Assembly (NCBI GenBank): GCA_900540365.1
Contig: UQFN01000002.1
Coordinates: 1-64,000 of the forward strand
Reading direction: 5' to 3'
Source of the DNA: an uncultured Mollicutes bacterium
Lineage (GTDB): Bacteria; Bacillota_I; Bacilli_A; RFN20; CAG-826
Length of the DNA stretch: 64,000 nt
Shown: one piece after another, positions 7,943 through 17,419 of the stretch
Layout of the letters: each line of letters starts with the position of its first letter
Position numbering within the stretch: position 1 is the stretch's first letter
Made by a program: the position numbers and the translations under genes
The notes under the pieces: generated by a model
Databases searched by the model: none
What the model was told of the DNA's origin: nothing
The model's input: only the letters and a program-made list of their open reading frames with translations

Positions 7943-9229
7943 ATGAATTTTAAAGAAAGTTTAAAAATATATCTTACCGAAGATGAAATTAATAACTTAT
8001 TAACTTCTTTAAGTAAAAAAAGATCATATTGTCTTTTAATTAATACTAATAAAATAACTTTCGAAGATTTAAAAAAATATTTTAAAACATTAAGACCTCA
8101 TCCCTTTATTCAAAATGCTTATTATTATGATGGTGAAACTGAATTTCCTGGAAAAAGTTTTTTATTTGATAATGGAGCATATTACATAATTGATGCTAGT
8201 AGTTTGTTAGTTAGCTATTTTTTAAATATTAATGATAATGATTTACTTTTAGATATGTGCGCTGCTCCTGGAGGAAAAAGTATTTCAGTTTTATTAAAAA
8301 ATAAAAATATAAATGCTATTTGTAATGATTTAAATAAGCAAAGAGCATTAATGATGTCACAAAATTTTGAAAGATTAGGAATTGCAAATGCAATTGTTAC
8401 TTCTTCAAATTTTGATAACATTTACCAAAATTATATAAATACATTCGATAAAATTATTTTAGATGCTCCATGTAGTGGTTCTGGAATGTTTAGAAAAAAT
8501 AGTGAGATGGAAAATGATTGGTCTTATGAAAAAGTTTTAAAATGTTCTACAACTCAAAAAGATTTATTAGAAATAGCCTTTAAGATGCTTAAAAATAATG
8601 GCGTCATTTCTTATTCAACTTGTAGTTTTAACTATGAAGAAAACGAAAAAATTATCTTAGAGTTTTTAAAAAATCATCAAGATGCAAAGCTAATTTCCTT
8701 GCCTCATATTGAAGGTGAATATCGTTCAAAATATTTAAAAGAAGCTATACATTTATTTCCTTTTTTATATGAAGGTGAAGGCATGTTTATTTGTCAAATT
8801 CAAAAAAATAATGGTGATTTGCAAGGTTTTTCTTCAAAAAATAAGGTTTTTGCAAATAAAACCAACTATCAAAAAGCCTTTAATTTAAACTTTAATTATG
8901 AAGAAATAATTAATAATAATGTTTATTTATATAACACTTCACTTAATTTAAAACCACTTTATATAATTAAAAAAGGACTATTACTTGGTGAATTAAAAGG
9001 TAAGATTTTAGTTCCTTCATTTCATTTAGCTCATTTTCTTGATACTACTAATTCTTTTAAGTTAAAGGATGAAGAATTAAAATTATATTTACATGGTGAT
9101 GTTATTAAAACTAATAAAAAATTAGAAAACACTTACTATCTAGTAAGTTATGATAACATCAATTTAGGCTTCGTTAAAAACATTAATGGTATCTTAAAAA
9201 ATTTTTACCCTAAAGGATTACGCCATTAA
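7943..9229 (+). CDS. rsmF: RsmF/YebU-type rRNA cytosine-C5 methyltransferase
   Basis: A SAM-dependent methyltransferase of the NOL1/NOP2/Sun group that makes 5-methylcytosine in 16S rRNA. The SAM-binding motif is LDMCAAPGGKS (about 103-113), the motif IV Cys is in LDAPCSGSGMFRK (C177), and the catalytic motif VI Cys is in YSTCSFNYEENE (C227). The 200-residue C-terminal part matches the extra PUA-like domain of RsmF-type proteins, ending in LGFVKNINGILKNFYPKGLR, which separates it from RsmB. The exact target base is inferred from family. The 3' end overlaps the convergent plsC by 4 bp. Confidence 0.88.
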   Translation: MNFKESLKIYLTEDEINNLLTSLSKKRSYCLLINTNKITFEDLKKYFKTLRPHPFIQNAYYYDGETEFPGKSFLFDNGAYYIIDASSLLVSYFLNINDNDLLLDMCAAPGGKSISVLLKNKNINAICNDLNKQRALMMSQNFERLGIANAIVTSSNFDNIYQNYINTFDKIILDAPCSGSGMFRKNSEMENDWSYEKVLKCSTTQKDLLEIAFKMLKNNGVISYSTCSFNYEENEKIILEFLKNHQDAKLISLPHIEGEYRSKYLKEAIHLFPFLYEGEGMFICQIQKNNGDLQGFSSKNKVFANKTNYQKAFNLNFNYEEIINNNVYLYNTSLNLKPLYIIKKGLLLGELKGKILVPSFHLAHFLDTTNSFKLKDEELKLYLHGDVIKTNKKLENTYYLVSYDNINLGFVKNINGILKNFYPKGLRH

Positions 9230-9975
9230 TTATGATAAATCTTTAAATATTCTTTTACTTGATCATTAACTAATTGATGAGTTTCAATTGCTAATGCATT
9301 AGTTGTTTTTGTTTTATAGTCTTCAAAATTTAAAGTAGTAATAAAATTAATTGGAATTATATACTTATTTTCATGATTATGTTTATCAAGTACTTTAAAA
9401 GTATTAAATAAGCTTAATAAAGTTATATCTGAATTTGATTTTAAAGAACATCTAAAAGTACCATGATGAAATTCACTTACTTCTTTTTCATAAGGAGACT
9501 TGTTTCTAGTTCCTTCTGGAAAAATACACCAATCTAAATTAGGAAGATCTCTTAATTTATTTTCAATATTTTTCATTACAAGAAGTTGTTGTTTTAAATC
9601 TTCACGGTCTAGATATTCTCCATCAAGAATATTGACAATTCGAGGAACTAATGGCAATTTTAAAATTTCTTTCTTGCAAGCAAACGTTACAGGTTTTTCA
9701 CTTACAGCAATAATAATTAAAGGATCAATTAAACTTAAATGATTACAAACAATTAAACGATTTTTTGATTTAAAATCATTAAATTCTTCAAAGTTTTCTT
9801 TTTTAATTGTAACATTAAAAGCTTTTAAAACTTCTAAAACTATTTTTCTTACTTTGTTATAACGAACTTCAATCGGATATTTTTCTTTATGTTTCGAATA
9901 TTTAATCATCCATGCAAAATAAGCATAAACTACTTTATACCATAAGAAAAATATTGCTTTAAAATATTTCCACAT
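9226..9975 (-). CDS. plsC: 1-acyl-sn-glycerol-3-phosphate acyltransferase
   Basis: A phospholipid synthesis enzyme of the PlsC/LPLAT family that acylates lysophosphatidic acid at the membrane. The catalytic NHx4D box is NHLSLID (78-84) and the glycerophosphate-binding motif is IFPEGTR (151-157). An N-terminal hydrophobic stretch (about 5-24) would anchor it. At 249 residues it has the usual length. It starts 1 bp after the pulA stop codon, with only a weak AGAAGA upstream, so translation may depend on coupling to pulA. Confidence 0.9.
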   Translation of the reverse strand: MWKYFKAIFFLWYKVVYAYFAWMIKYSKHKEKYPIEVRYNKVRKIVLEVLKAFNVTIKKENFEEFNDFKSKNRLIVCNHLSLIDPLIIIAVSEKPVTFACKKEILKLPLVPRIVNILDGEYLDREDLKQQLLVMKNIENKLRDLPNLDWCIFPEGTRNKSPYEKEVSEFHHGTFRCSLKSNSDITLLSLFNTFKVLDKHNHENKYIIPINFITTLNFEDYKTKTTNALAIETHQLVNDQVKEYLKIYHN

Positions 9976-9976
9976 A

Positions 9977-12124
9977 TTAAATCTTCTTTTTTAAAATATT
10001 AGTTGAATAAGGTTCAATACATAAATTTTGAGTATAAATATTACTGTTTTTAAGTACTCCTCCTATTCCAACTATAACATTATAATAATCATTTAATGAA
10101 ATATAGCAATTTGATTTTGTAGGATTTATTACAAGGACATATTGTTCATTAGTATTTTTTGAACAATCTTCAAATTGAACTGAAAAACAATCATCATGTA
10201 AATTAATAAATTTAAAGGAATCACGAATTAATTTAGGTGAGTAAAATTGACCAGCAAAGTAATTTCTTCGACAATCTAAAATGGATTTAAAATATAAATA
10301 ATTATCCATTCTTTCATCTAAAAGACTCCATCTAAACATATTGTATTTATCACCAAGATTATAAGTATTATCGTGATGATATTTTGTTAAACCAATTTCT
10401 TGTCCAGCATGATAAAAAGGAACTCCTAGTGAAAAAGCAATCACTCCATTAACTAAATTAACTAGTCTTAACTTTTCTTCAAGTGGTAAATTAGTTCCAT
10501 AATAATCTTCAATTTTATCAAATAATGTAGAGTTATCATGACATTCAACATAGTTTATTGATTGATTAGCGCTTAAAAATCTAGGTGGATAACAATAATT
10601 AACACAGCTTCCTAAATAAACAAATTTAAAACCTTCTAAATATGTTAAATTTCCTAGTAAATAACCTCTTTCATTACTAAAATTATGTCCACGAACTATA
10701 TCACGATATGAATCATTAAAAAATCCAACTTCAGGAACTTTAAAAGAGTTATAAATAGTTGTTTTCTTTTCGCTACTTAGTTCAGTAGCCATATCCCAAC
10801 CTTCACCATAAAGCATTATGTTTGGATTAATTTTACGAAGTTCACTAACAATTAATTTTGTAGTTTCTAGATCAGTAATTCCAAGTAAATCAAATCTAAA
10901 ACCATCAACTTCAAATTCTTTTAATAAATATTTTAAAGAATCAATAATTAACTTACGAACCATTAATTTTTCGCTAGCTAAATCATTTCCACATCCAGTT
11001 CCATTAGAAATTAAACCATTTTTCTTTCTTCTAAAATAATAATTAGGAACAATTCTTTCTAAAGTTGAAGTCTGATAATCATAAACATGATTATAAACAA
11101 CATCAAGATTAACTCTAATTCCAGCTTTATGAAGAGTTTGAATTAATTTTTTAAACTCGATAATTCGTGAGTAAGCATCTTCAGGATTTGTTGAATAACT
11201 TCCTTCTAAAGCAAAATATTGTTGAGGATCATATCCCCAGTTATAACTTTTATCAGGATTAAGCTCATCGACTGTTTTATAATCCAAAACTGGTAAAAGT
11301 TGAACATGAGTAATGTTTAAACTTTTTAAATAATCAAGGCCAACTGGTAAACCTTTTTTTGTTTTAATTCCCTCTTCAGTTAACCCTAAAAATTTACCTT
11401 TATTTTTAATGTTTGTTGAGCTATCAATTGTAAAATCACGTATATGAAGTTCATAAAGTATTGTATCAACATAATTTTTATAAACTGAAGGAACATTACT
11501 ATATAAATCCATCTTTGTTTTATTTAAATCAATAACAACGCTATTTTTTCCATTGGCATTACTTCCTTTAGCATAAGGATCAATTACAATATTTGTTGTT
11601 CCACTATTAGTAACTTGATAACGATATAAATAATTTTCAAAATCACCATTTAATTTAATGTAATGGACACCAAATTTACCTCTTTCCATTTTATATGTTT
11701 CATAAATACTATTATCTTTATATGGATTTTTAATCATTAAAACTACTTTGCTAGCAAGTGGAGCCCATACTTTAAAAATGGTATATTCTTTATGATATGT
11801 TGAACCTAAATCATCACCTGGATAATAAAATTCATCATCAAATCCATTAAAAAATACTGCATCATTGACATCAAGAGGAGTCATTCCAAAACTTTCAATT
11901 CCAATTGAATATTCAACTCCTAAATCTAATTTATCTTTAGATTTACATTCATAAATAACTAATCCATTTAAAAATGATTGATTAACAATATTTAATTTTT
12001 CTAAAAAACCATGATTATCATATAAAATAATCGGTACATTGGTGTCTTTAGCAACCGAACTAAAAATTGCAACTCTAATCGTATTATAATCAGTTAACTT
12101 TGCACTAAAAAATGTATTTATCAT
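9977..12124 (-). CDS. pulA: Type I pullulanase (GH13), cytosolic
   Basis: A glycogen/alpha-glucan debranching enzyme. The 715-residue protein has no signal peptide, so it should act inside the cell. Order: N-terminal beta domains including a CBM48-like region (about 100-185), then the GH13 barrel. The pullulanase motif YNWGYDP is at 294-300. The four GH13 regions are DVVYNHV (341-347), DGFRFDLLG (407-415, nucleophile D412), YGEGWDM (439-445, acid/base E441) and VECHDN near residue 525. RBS CGAGGAA precedes the ATG at 12124. No glycogen synthesis genes are in the window. Linkage to plsC looks like simple cotranscription. Confidence 0.92.
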   Translation of the reverse strand: MINTFFSAKLTDYNTIRVAIFSSVAKDTNVPIILYDNHGFLEKLNIVNQSFLNGLVIYECKSKDKLDLGVEYSIGIESFGMTPLDVNDAVFFNGFDDEFYYPGDDLGSTYHKEYTIFKVWAPLASKVVLMIKNPYKDNSIYETYKMERGKFGVHYIKLNGDFENYLYRYQVTNSGTTNIVIDPYAKGSNANGKNSVVIDLNKTKMDLYSNVPSVYKNYVDTILYELHIRDFTIDSSTNIKNKGKFLGLTEEGIKTKKGLPVGLDYLKSLNITHVQLLPVLDYKTVDELNPDKSYNWGYDPQQYFALEGSYSTNPEDAYSRIIEFKKLIQTLHKAGIRVNLDVVYNHVYDYQTSTLERIVPNYYFRRKKNGLISNGTGCGNDLASEKLMVRKLIIDSLKYLLKEFEVDGFRFDLLGITDLETTKLIVSELRKINPNIMLYGEGWDMATELSSEKKTTIYNSFKVPEVGFFNDSYRDIVRGHNFSNERGYLLGNLTYLEGFKFVYLGSCVNYCYPPRFLSANQSINYVECHDNSTLFDKIEDYYGTNLPLEEKLRLVNLVNGVIAFSLGVPFYHAGQEIGLTKYHHDNTYNLGDKYNMFRWSLLDERMDNYLYFKSILDCRRNYFAGQFYSPKLIRDSFKFINLHDDCFSVQFEDCSKNTNEQYVLVINPTKSNCYISLNDYYNVIVGIGGVLKNSNIYTQNLCIEPYSTNILKKKI

Positions 12125-12151
12125 AATTTATTCCTCGTAAATTTAAATTCG

Positions 12152-14836
12152 TTAATTACTTTCAAACTTAGATTGAGAATAACTTCCAGGATTAGAAGAT
12201 TGTTCATCCATTGATTTAAAATTTCCAATATGAACTAATACTTTAGCTCCTTTAGAAGAATTTCCACTTGTTGGTTTTTCAATAATATTTTCTTCAATTA
12301 AACGATTAAAAATTTTCATACTTCTTGTATAACCAAAACTGAATTCTCTTTGAATCATTGAAATACTACAATTTTCCTTATTTTCCATAATATATCTTTT
12401 AATTTCTTGATATCTTTCATCTTCGTTATTACTTGGATGAATAACACCAAAATCTTCAGTATTTAAACGAGTTTTTTCAAGTAAATTTAAGAATTTTGGA
12501 TTATAATCGAGTGGATATTTTTCTTTTATAAATCTAACTGCACGAATAATTTCATTATTGTCAACAAAGCATCCTTGAACACGTACTTTTTCTTGCTTAG
12601 AAATTAAAGGACAACTTACAAGCATATCACCATTTCCTAATAATTTTTCCGCTCCACCTTCACCTAAAGCAACAACACTATCAGTAACTGAAGAAGTCAT
12701 TAAAGCAACTCTAATTGCTAAGTTAGCTTTAATTGAACCAGTAATAATATCGGTTGATGGTCTTTGCGTTGCAATAATCATATGAATTCCTGCTGCACGA
12801 GCTTTTGCTCCAAGTCTTTGAATTGGTTGACTAATTGTTTTACAAGTTTCAATTAGATCAGCAAATTCATCAACAACAAGAACAATATAATACATTGGCT
12901 CAAGATTATTTTCTCTAGCATATTCGTTATATTGTTTAATATTAGATACATCATATTCTTGAAATAAATCAAATCTTTCTTCCATTTCATCAGCAAGACG
13001 AAGCAAGGTTGCACTTGCTTCGGTTGGTTCACTAATTACTGGACATAATAAATGTGGTGAATCGCGGTATTTTGTAAATTCAACTTTCTTTGGGTCAATC
13101 ATAATTAGTCTTAATTCTTCAATTGAAGAACGCATAATTAAAGAAAGAATTACTGAATGCATAAAAATAGATTTTCCACTTCCAGTAGTTCCACAAACTA
13201 ACATGTGTGGGAATTCAGCTAAATCTGCATGGATGTAATCTCCGCTAATATTTTTACCAAAAGGAATGTAAAATTGACCAGGTTTCTTTTGTGGTAAATG
13301 TGTAAAGACATCTTTAAAATTAACTAAACTACGATTAGCATTAGCAATTTCAATACCACTAGTTGTTTTTCCTTGAATTAATGGAACAAAACGAGCTTCT
13401 AATCCACCTAAACGAATTGAAATATCACTAATATATTTTTCAAAACCATTAATTGAAACGCCTCTTTCAGTTTGTAAGTCATAACGAGTTACACTAGGTC
13501 CAATTTGATATGAAACTATTTTTGCCCCAATTTTTAAATCATTAAGAATTTCATTAATTTTTTCTAAACGAGCATCGCATACTTCGATATTTTTTTGATC
13601 GTCTTTTTCACTACTTCGATCAGCTAACAATTCTATAGGAACAGGTACAAATTTAACATGTTTTTTAACTTTATTAACTTGTACTATTTTTACTTCATCT
13701 TCTTGAAGTTTACGGTTATAAACATTAACTTGTTCACGATTAATAATATTTGCATCTTCACCACGTAAAATAGTTGGTTTAGTTTGAATAATTTCTTCTT
13801 TAGTTGGATAAGTAATTTCTTCTATAGTTGGTTCAGGTTCACCTTTTTCTTCAACAAATTCGTTTATAGTTTCTTCTTGTTTATTTACTTCATTATATGA
13901 ATCTAATTTTGTCTCATAAGTTGGAGAAACTGTTTCATTTTCAAATTTAGTTTCACCTTCAAAAGAAAATTTTAATTTTTGTAAACCATTTGATTGCAAA
14001 ATAACATCATTATTAGGTTTAACTGGGGTAATTACTTCTTCAACGATTTCTTCTTTAACTTGTTCAGGAACTATTTTTTCTTCAACAACTGGTTCAAGTT
14101 TAGGCTCAACTTCATCTTCAATATTAAGTTTAACTACAGGTTCTTCAATAATAGGTTTTTCTTTAACCTCTTCTATATATTCCAAGTTACCATTTCTTTC
14201 AAGTGTAGTATTAATTAATAGATCTTCATCACTAAGTTCATTAAGAGCTTGAGCATTTTTACTTGGTTTTAATTTAATTTCTTTTTGACTACGAATTAAA
14301 CTTAAAAATGGTCTAAAAATTATAAAAAACGTCCCAATTCCAATTAAAATTCCAGAAAAGATCTTTGTTCCTAAATCTGTAAAAGCACTATTTAAGATAG
14401 CTACAAATAAATAACCAAAGATTCCTCCAGATTGATTAATCTCAATCTTTGGGAAATTAGCTAAGTTTAAAGATATAACATAAATTTCTTTAAATGTTGA
14501 AAATGTTAAATAAGTACCATCTTCTAAATAACTAATTGAGCAAGTAGTTATAATTAAAACACCAATACTTAAAATAATTAATCCAACAACACTAAATTTT
14601 AAATTCTTTAAAATGATACGTTTATGAAACATAAAAGTAAGTCCATAAACAAACAAAATAATATAAAAAAGATAAGTAAATAAACTACCAACAAAAAAGG
14701 AAACACACCAAAAGAAAAATTGTGATACAACTCCATAATTAAGAGCTAAAAATATTGATAAAAAGCAAATTGCTAATCCTTCAACGAATCGTAATGAGTT
14801 TTGGTCGATACCAAAAAAATTTTTCTTCTTTTCCAT
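12152..14836 (-). CDS. ftsK: DNA translocase FtsK/SpoIIIE
   Basis: An 894-residue septal DNA pump. About four membrane helices lie in residues 18-105 and 138-178. An acidic, Glu/Pro/Val-rich linker covers about 200-390. The motor follows, with Walker A CGTTGSGKS (548-556), Walker B VLVVDEFAD (652-660) and the family block ATQRPSTDIITGSIKANL. The C-terminal winged-helix gamma domain that reads KOPS/SRS sites is present (SISMIQREFSFGYTRSMKIF near 830). The upstream 30 bp hold an AACTCTAAT/ATTAGAGTT dyad overlapping a TATAAT box. The gene follows ftsZ by 84 bp and may have its own promoter. Confidence 0.95.
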   Translation of the reverse strand: MEKKKNFFGIDQNSLRFVEGLAICFLSIFLALNYGVVSQFFFWCVSFFVGSLFTYLFYIILFVYGLTFMFHKRIILKNLKFSVVGLIILSIGVLIITTCSISYLEDGTYLTFSTFKEIYVISLNLANFPKIEINQSGGIFGYLFVAILNSAFTDLGTKIFSGILIGIGTFFIIFRPFLSLIRSQKEIKLKPSKNAQALNELSDEDLLINTTLERNGNLEYIEEVKEKPIIEEPVVKLNIEDEVEPKLEPVVEEKIVPEQVKEEIVEEVITPVKPNNDVILQSNGLQKLKFSFEGETKFENETVSPTYETKLDSYNEVNKQEETINEFVEEKGEPEPTIEEITYPTKEEIIQTKPTILRGEDANIINREQVNVYNRKLQEDEVKIVQVNKVKKHVKFVPVPIELLADRSSEKDDQKNIEVCDARLEKINEILNDLKIGAKIVSYQIGPSVTRYDLQTERGVSINGFEKYISDISIRLGGLEARFVPLIQGKTTSGIEIANANRSLVNFKDVFTHLPQKKPGQFYIPFGKNISGDYIHADLAEFPHMLVCGTTGSGKSIFMHSVILSLIMRSSIEELRLIMIDPKKVEFTKYRDSPHLLCPVISEPTEASATLLRLADEMEERFDLFQEYDVSNIKQYNEYARENNLEPMYYIVLVVDEFADLIETCKTISQPIQRLGAKARAAGIHMIIATQRPSTDIITGSIKANLAIRVALMTSSVTDSVVALGEGGAEKLLGNGDMLVSCPLISKQEKVRVQGCFVDNNEIIRAVRFIKEKYPLDYNPKFLNLLEKTRLNTEDFGVIHPSNNEDERYQEIKRYIMENKENCSISMIQREFSFGYTRSMKIFNRLIEENIIEKPTSGNSSKGAKVLVHIGNFKSMDEQSSNPGSYSQSKFESN

Positions 14837-14839
14837 GAC

Positions 14840-14870
14840 AACTCTAATTATATTAGAGTTAACTCTTTTT
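14840..14870 (-). promoter_or_regulatory. Dyad over the ftsK -10 box
   Basis: Perfect 9-bp arms AACTCTAAT (14840-14848) and ATTAGAGTT (14852-14860) with a 3-nt centre are immediately followed by AACTC, which creates a second palindrome GAGTTAACTC. A minus-strand TATAAT lies inside the dyad, 10 nt from the ftsK ATG. It looks like an operator on the ftsK promoter. On the plus strand a T-run follows, so a terminator reading is also possible, although no plus-strand gene is nearby. Confidence 0.4.
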
Positions 14871-14920
14871 TTCTATATTTATATTAGTTTTTTTTAAAAG
14901 AAAAATAATTAGATTTTTTA

Positions 14921-16021
14921 TTAATTAAAGTTTTTACCTTCTAAGAAATTTGGAATAATATCATCTTCAATTGTTTCTTTTGAAGTTTTTTCAATTGGTT
15001 CATTATTTTCAGGTTTTTCTTTTTTAGAAGTTAAGACAAATTCTTCCTTTTTTGGAGCACTAAAAGCTGTATCATTAACAAAATCACTTGCAATAATTGA
15101 ACATAAAATTTGATCTGATAATTGATCATTAGTGGAAATACCAAATTTTATATCCATTGTCCCTCCACTTGATTCAATAATTTTAGTAACACAGTCTTGA
15201 CATTCAAATAAACTTACTTGAGGTCCACAAGTTACGTGGCAAATTGCTCTTCTAGCTCCTTGAATTGATTGTTCAATTAATGGGCAATTTAAAGCACTTA
15301 AAGCAGCATCTTCGCTGGCTTTTTCACCTTCACCTGTTCCAAATCCAATTAAAGTAATACCACTATCTTTTAAAGTAGCTCTTACATCAGCAAAATCTAA
15401 ATTAATAAATGAAGGCATTAAAATTAAATCAGTAACTGTTTTAACGCTACGAGCTAAAACTTTATCTGCTTCACTAAAAGCTGTGCTAATTGAGCTATTT
15501 CCGTTATTCATCAAAAGTTTATCGTTACTAACGACTATTAAACTATCAACATTTTCTTTTAAATTATTTAAACCTTCTACACTATATTGAGTTTTCTTAT
15601 TTCCTTCAAATGTAAATGGGCGAGTAACAATTGCAATAGTTAAACAACCTTCTTCTTTTGCAATTTTAGCAATAACAGGAGCTGCTCCGGTACCAGTTCC
15701 TCCGCCCATTCCAGCGGCAATAAATAATAAATCTGTACCTTTAACAATATTTCTAATTTCAGCTTCACTAGCTTCGGCGGCATCTTTTCCAACTTTAGGA
15801 TCTCCACCAGCTCCTAGGCCATTAGTTAAATTCTCTCCTAAAATTAATCTATTTGGGGCTTTACTTAAAGACAATGCTTGTTTATCAGTATTTGCAACAT
15901 AAAAATCAACATTGGAAATGTTTTCATCAATCATTCTATTAACAGCGTTGTTACCAGCTCCACCAACACCAATGACTTTTATTTTAGCAACAGGCTCAAA
16001 ATTATCTAAATCAGCATTCAT
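14921..16021 (-). CDS. ftsZ: Cell division GTPase FtsZ
   Basis: The tubulin homologue that forms the division ring. Within 366 residues, GVGGAGNNAVNRM (18-30) and the GTP-binding tubulin signature GGGTGTG (106-112) are intact. The T7 catalytic loop region (NLDFADVRATLKDSG) follows near 205-220. The C-terminal peptide DDIIPNFLEGKNFN (about 353-366) matches the conserved tail that binds FtsA/SepF. RBS AAGGGGAAT precedes the start. It lies 3 bp after the FtsA-like gene in the classic ftsA-ftsZ order, but without any mur or other dcw genes nearby. Confidence 0.97.
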   Translation of the reverse strand: MNADLDNFEPVAKIKVIGVGGAGNNAVNRMIDENISNVDFYVANTDKQALSLSKAPNRLILGENLTNGLGAGGDPKVGKDAAEASEAEIRNIVKGTDLLFIAAGMGGGTGTGAAPVIAKIAKEEGCLTIAIVTRPFTFEGNKKTQYSVEGLNNLKENVDSLIVVSNDKLLMNNGNSSISTAFSEADKVLARSVKTVTDLILMPSFINLDFADVRATLKDSGITLIGFGTGEGEKASEDAALSALNCPLIEQSIQGARRAICHVTCGPQVSLFECQDCVTKIIESSGGTMDIKFGISTNDQLSDQILCSIIASDFVNDTAFSAPKKEEFVLTSKKEKPENNEPIEKTSKETIEDDIIPNFLEGKNFN

Positions 16022-16024
16022 AAG

Positions 16025-17230
16025 TTATTCCCCTTCTTTCAAATTATGATTTTCTTTTACAACATTAACTACATTTTCTTTAAAAATTTCATTTGATAAA
16101 TCATTTAAATAGATTGCACCAATTAAATTAATATAAAGATTAAAATCAGCTCCAACAATATTTGATTTTATAAAATCAATATTATTGTTAAACAATCGAA
16201 TAATATATTCTTTTAAACCATTGATTTTAAATCCTTTACCAACAAAAACAAGTGGTAACTGATTTATCATTGATTCATGACCTTTTAATAAAACTTTGAT
16301 TGATGAACTTAAATATTCTCCAAGTTCTTTATAATAATCACTAATTGTAACATTTAAATTCGATTTACTATAAGTTTGTAAATATCCGTTTTCATTTTTA
16401 GTCACAATTGGTGGATTATAAGCATTTAAAGATGAATCAAAACCAAAAATTCTAATTAATTTTAAAGCTTCTGTATCGCTAATTTTATATTCCTCTTGTA
16501 CTTTTTTTACTAAATTATCACTACCATTATTAAAGAAAGTCGAATTTACAACTTTACCATTATTAACTAAATGTAAGAAAGTATATTTTTCTCCATAATC
16601 GATATAAATATAGTTTTTATATTTATAATTTCTTTTATTTAAAACTTCAACTCCGCATAAAGCAGAGACAAAAACATTTTTAATTTTAACTCCAGCATTT
16701 TTAAATGCTTTATGAACATCTTCTTTTAATTTTTTAGATAAAACATAAACATTAGCGTTTAAAGTTAATAAATCACTTTGAATATTAATTGGTGAACGAT
16801 TAGAAATCTCACTTTCATTAGTCATAAAATAATTAGGAATGATATTAATAATTGTATTATTTGGATTTTCTATTCTTTCTCTTTCAACTAGTGAAAATAC
16901 GTTTAATACATCAAGTTTAGAAATTTTATAATCTTGAGCAACCGTATTAGTTGTTTTAGTTGATTCAAAAATTTCTAAACCAAATGAAGGAATAACTAAA
17001 ACTGCTTCATTAACATCGTATTTAAAATTCAATTCTTTATTATCAATATGACATATACGGCTTATATCTTTACTTAAACTTCCAACATCTAAAATTTCAT
17101 TAGAATTAAATGGAACGCTTAATTCGAGTTCATTGGCATAAATTATTTTAACCTGACCATCAAGAATATAACCAATTAATAGTTTGACTAGTTTATTTTG
17201 TATTTCGATAACATTGATGTAATTATTCAT
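16025..17230 (-). CDS. ftsA: Divergent FtsA-like division protein
   Basis: A 401-residue actin-fold (ASKHA) protein, poorly conserved but placed directly upstream of ftsZ. FtsA-like pieces include an N-terminal beta-strand start (YINVIEIQNKLVKLLIG), the segment VNEAVLVIPSF, the SHS2-like region around TTNTVAQDYKISKLDVLNVF, the phosphate-2 block YIYIDYGEKYTFLHLVNNG (about 226-244) and LPLVFVGKGFKINGLKEYI (about 340-358). I cannot see the C-terminal amphipathic membrane-targeting helix usual in FtsA; the protein ends in a charged tail. The promoter (TTGAAT, 17 nt, TATAAT) ends 8 nt from the ATG, so the ftsAZ message should be leaderless. Confidence 0.8.
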   Translation of the reverse strand: MNNYINVIEIQNKLVKLLIGYILDGQVKIIYANELELSVPFNSNEILDVGSLSKDISRICHIDNKELNFKYDVNEAVLVIPSFGLEIFESTKTTNTVAQDYKISKLDVLNVFSLVERERIENPNNTIINIIPNYFMTNESEISNRSPINIQSDLLTLNANVYVLSKKLKEDVHKAFKNAGVKIKNVFVSALCGVEVLNKRNYKYKNYIYIDYGEKYTFLHLVNNGKVVNSTFFNNGSDNLVKKVQEEYKISDTEALKLIRIFGFDSSLNAYNPPIVTKNENGYLQTYSKSNLNVTISDYYKELGEYLSSSIKVLLKGHESMINQLPLVFVGKGFKINGLKEYIIRLFNNNIDFIKSNIVGADFNLYINLIGAIYLNDLSNEIFKENVVNVVKENHNLKEGE

Positions 17231-17238
17231 ATAGAATA

Positions 17239-17267
17239 ATTATAAATGCAAAAAATTAACTATTCAA
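17239..17267 (-). promoter_or_regulatory. ftsAZ promoter, leaderless
   Basis: On the minus strand TTGAAT (17262-17267), an exact 17-nt spacer and TATAAT (17239-17244) form a near-consensus sigma-A promoter. Only 8 nt separate the -10 box from the ATG at 17230, so the transcript should start at or within 1-2 nt of the start codon. Confidence 0.7.
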
Positions 17268-17419
17268 TCTAATAAAAAAGAAAATAAAATTTTTTATTAA
17301 ATATTTAACTTTAAGCGACTTTAAAACTAAAACTAATTAACTTGCTAATTAACATAAATATCATCAAATTTTTAAAAAATATTTTAGTTTTAAAGGCTTT
17401 TTTATTAAAATAAAGAATT
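17268..17419. other. Non-coding region with long inverted repeat between ppa and ftsA
   Basis: Perfect 14-bp arms CTTTAAAACTAAAA (17319-17332) and TTTTAGTTTTAAAG (17382-17395) enclose 49 nt. The loop starts with the direct repeat CTAATTAAC (17333-17341 and 17345-17353). On the plus strand the right arm is followed by GCTTTTTTATT, so the structure resembles a terminator or the end of a small plus-strand RNA antisense to this gap. No reading frame of note is present. It may also simply end the ppa transcript. Confidence 0.45.

Noticed and set aside
13994..14218. Asn/Phe-rich plus-strand frame opposite the FtsK linker
   Set aside because: Low-complexity antisense of the acidic FtsK linker repeats.
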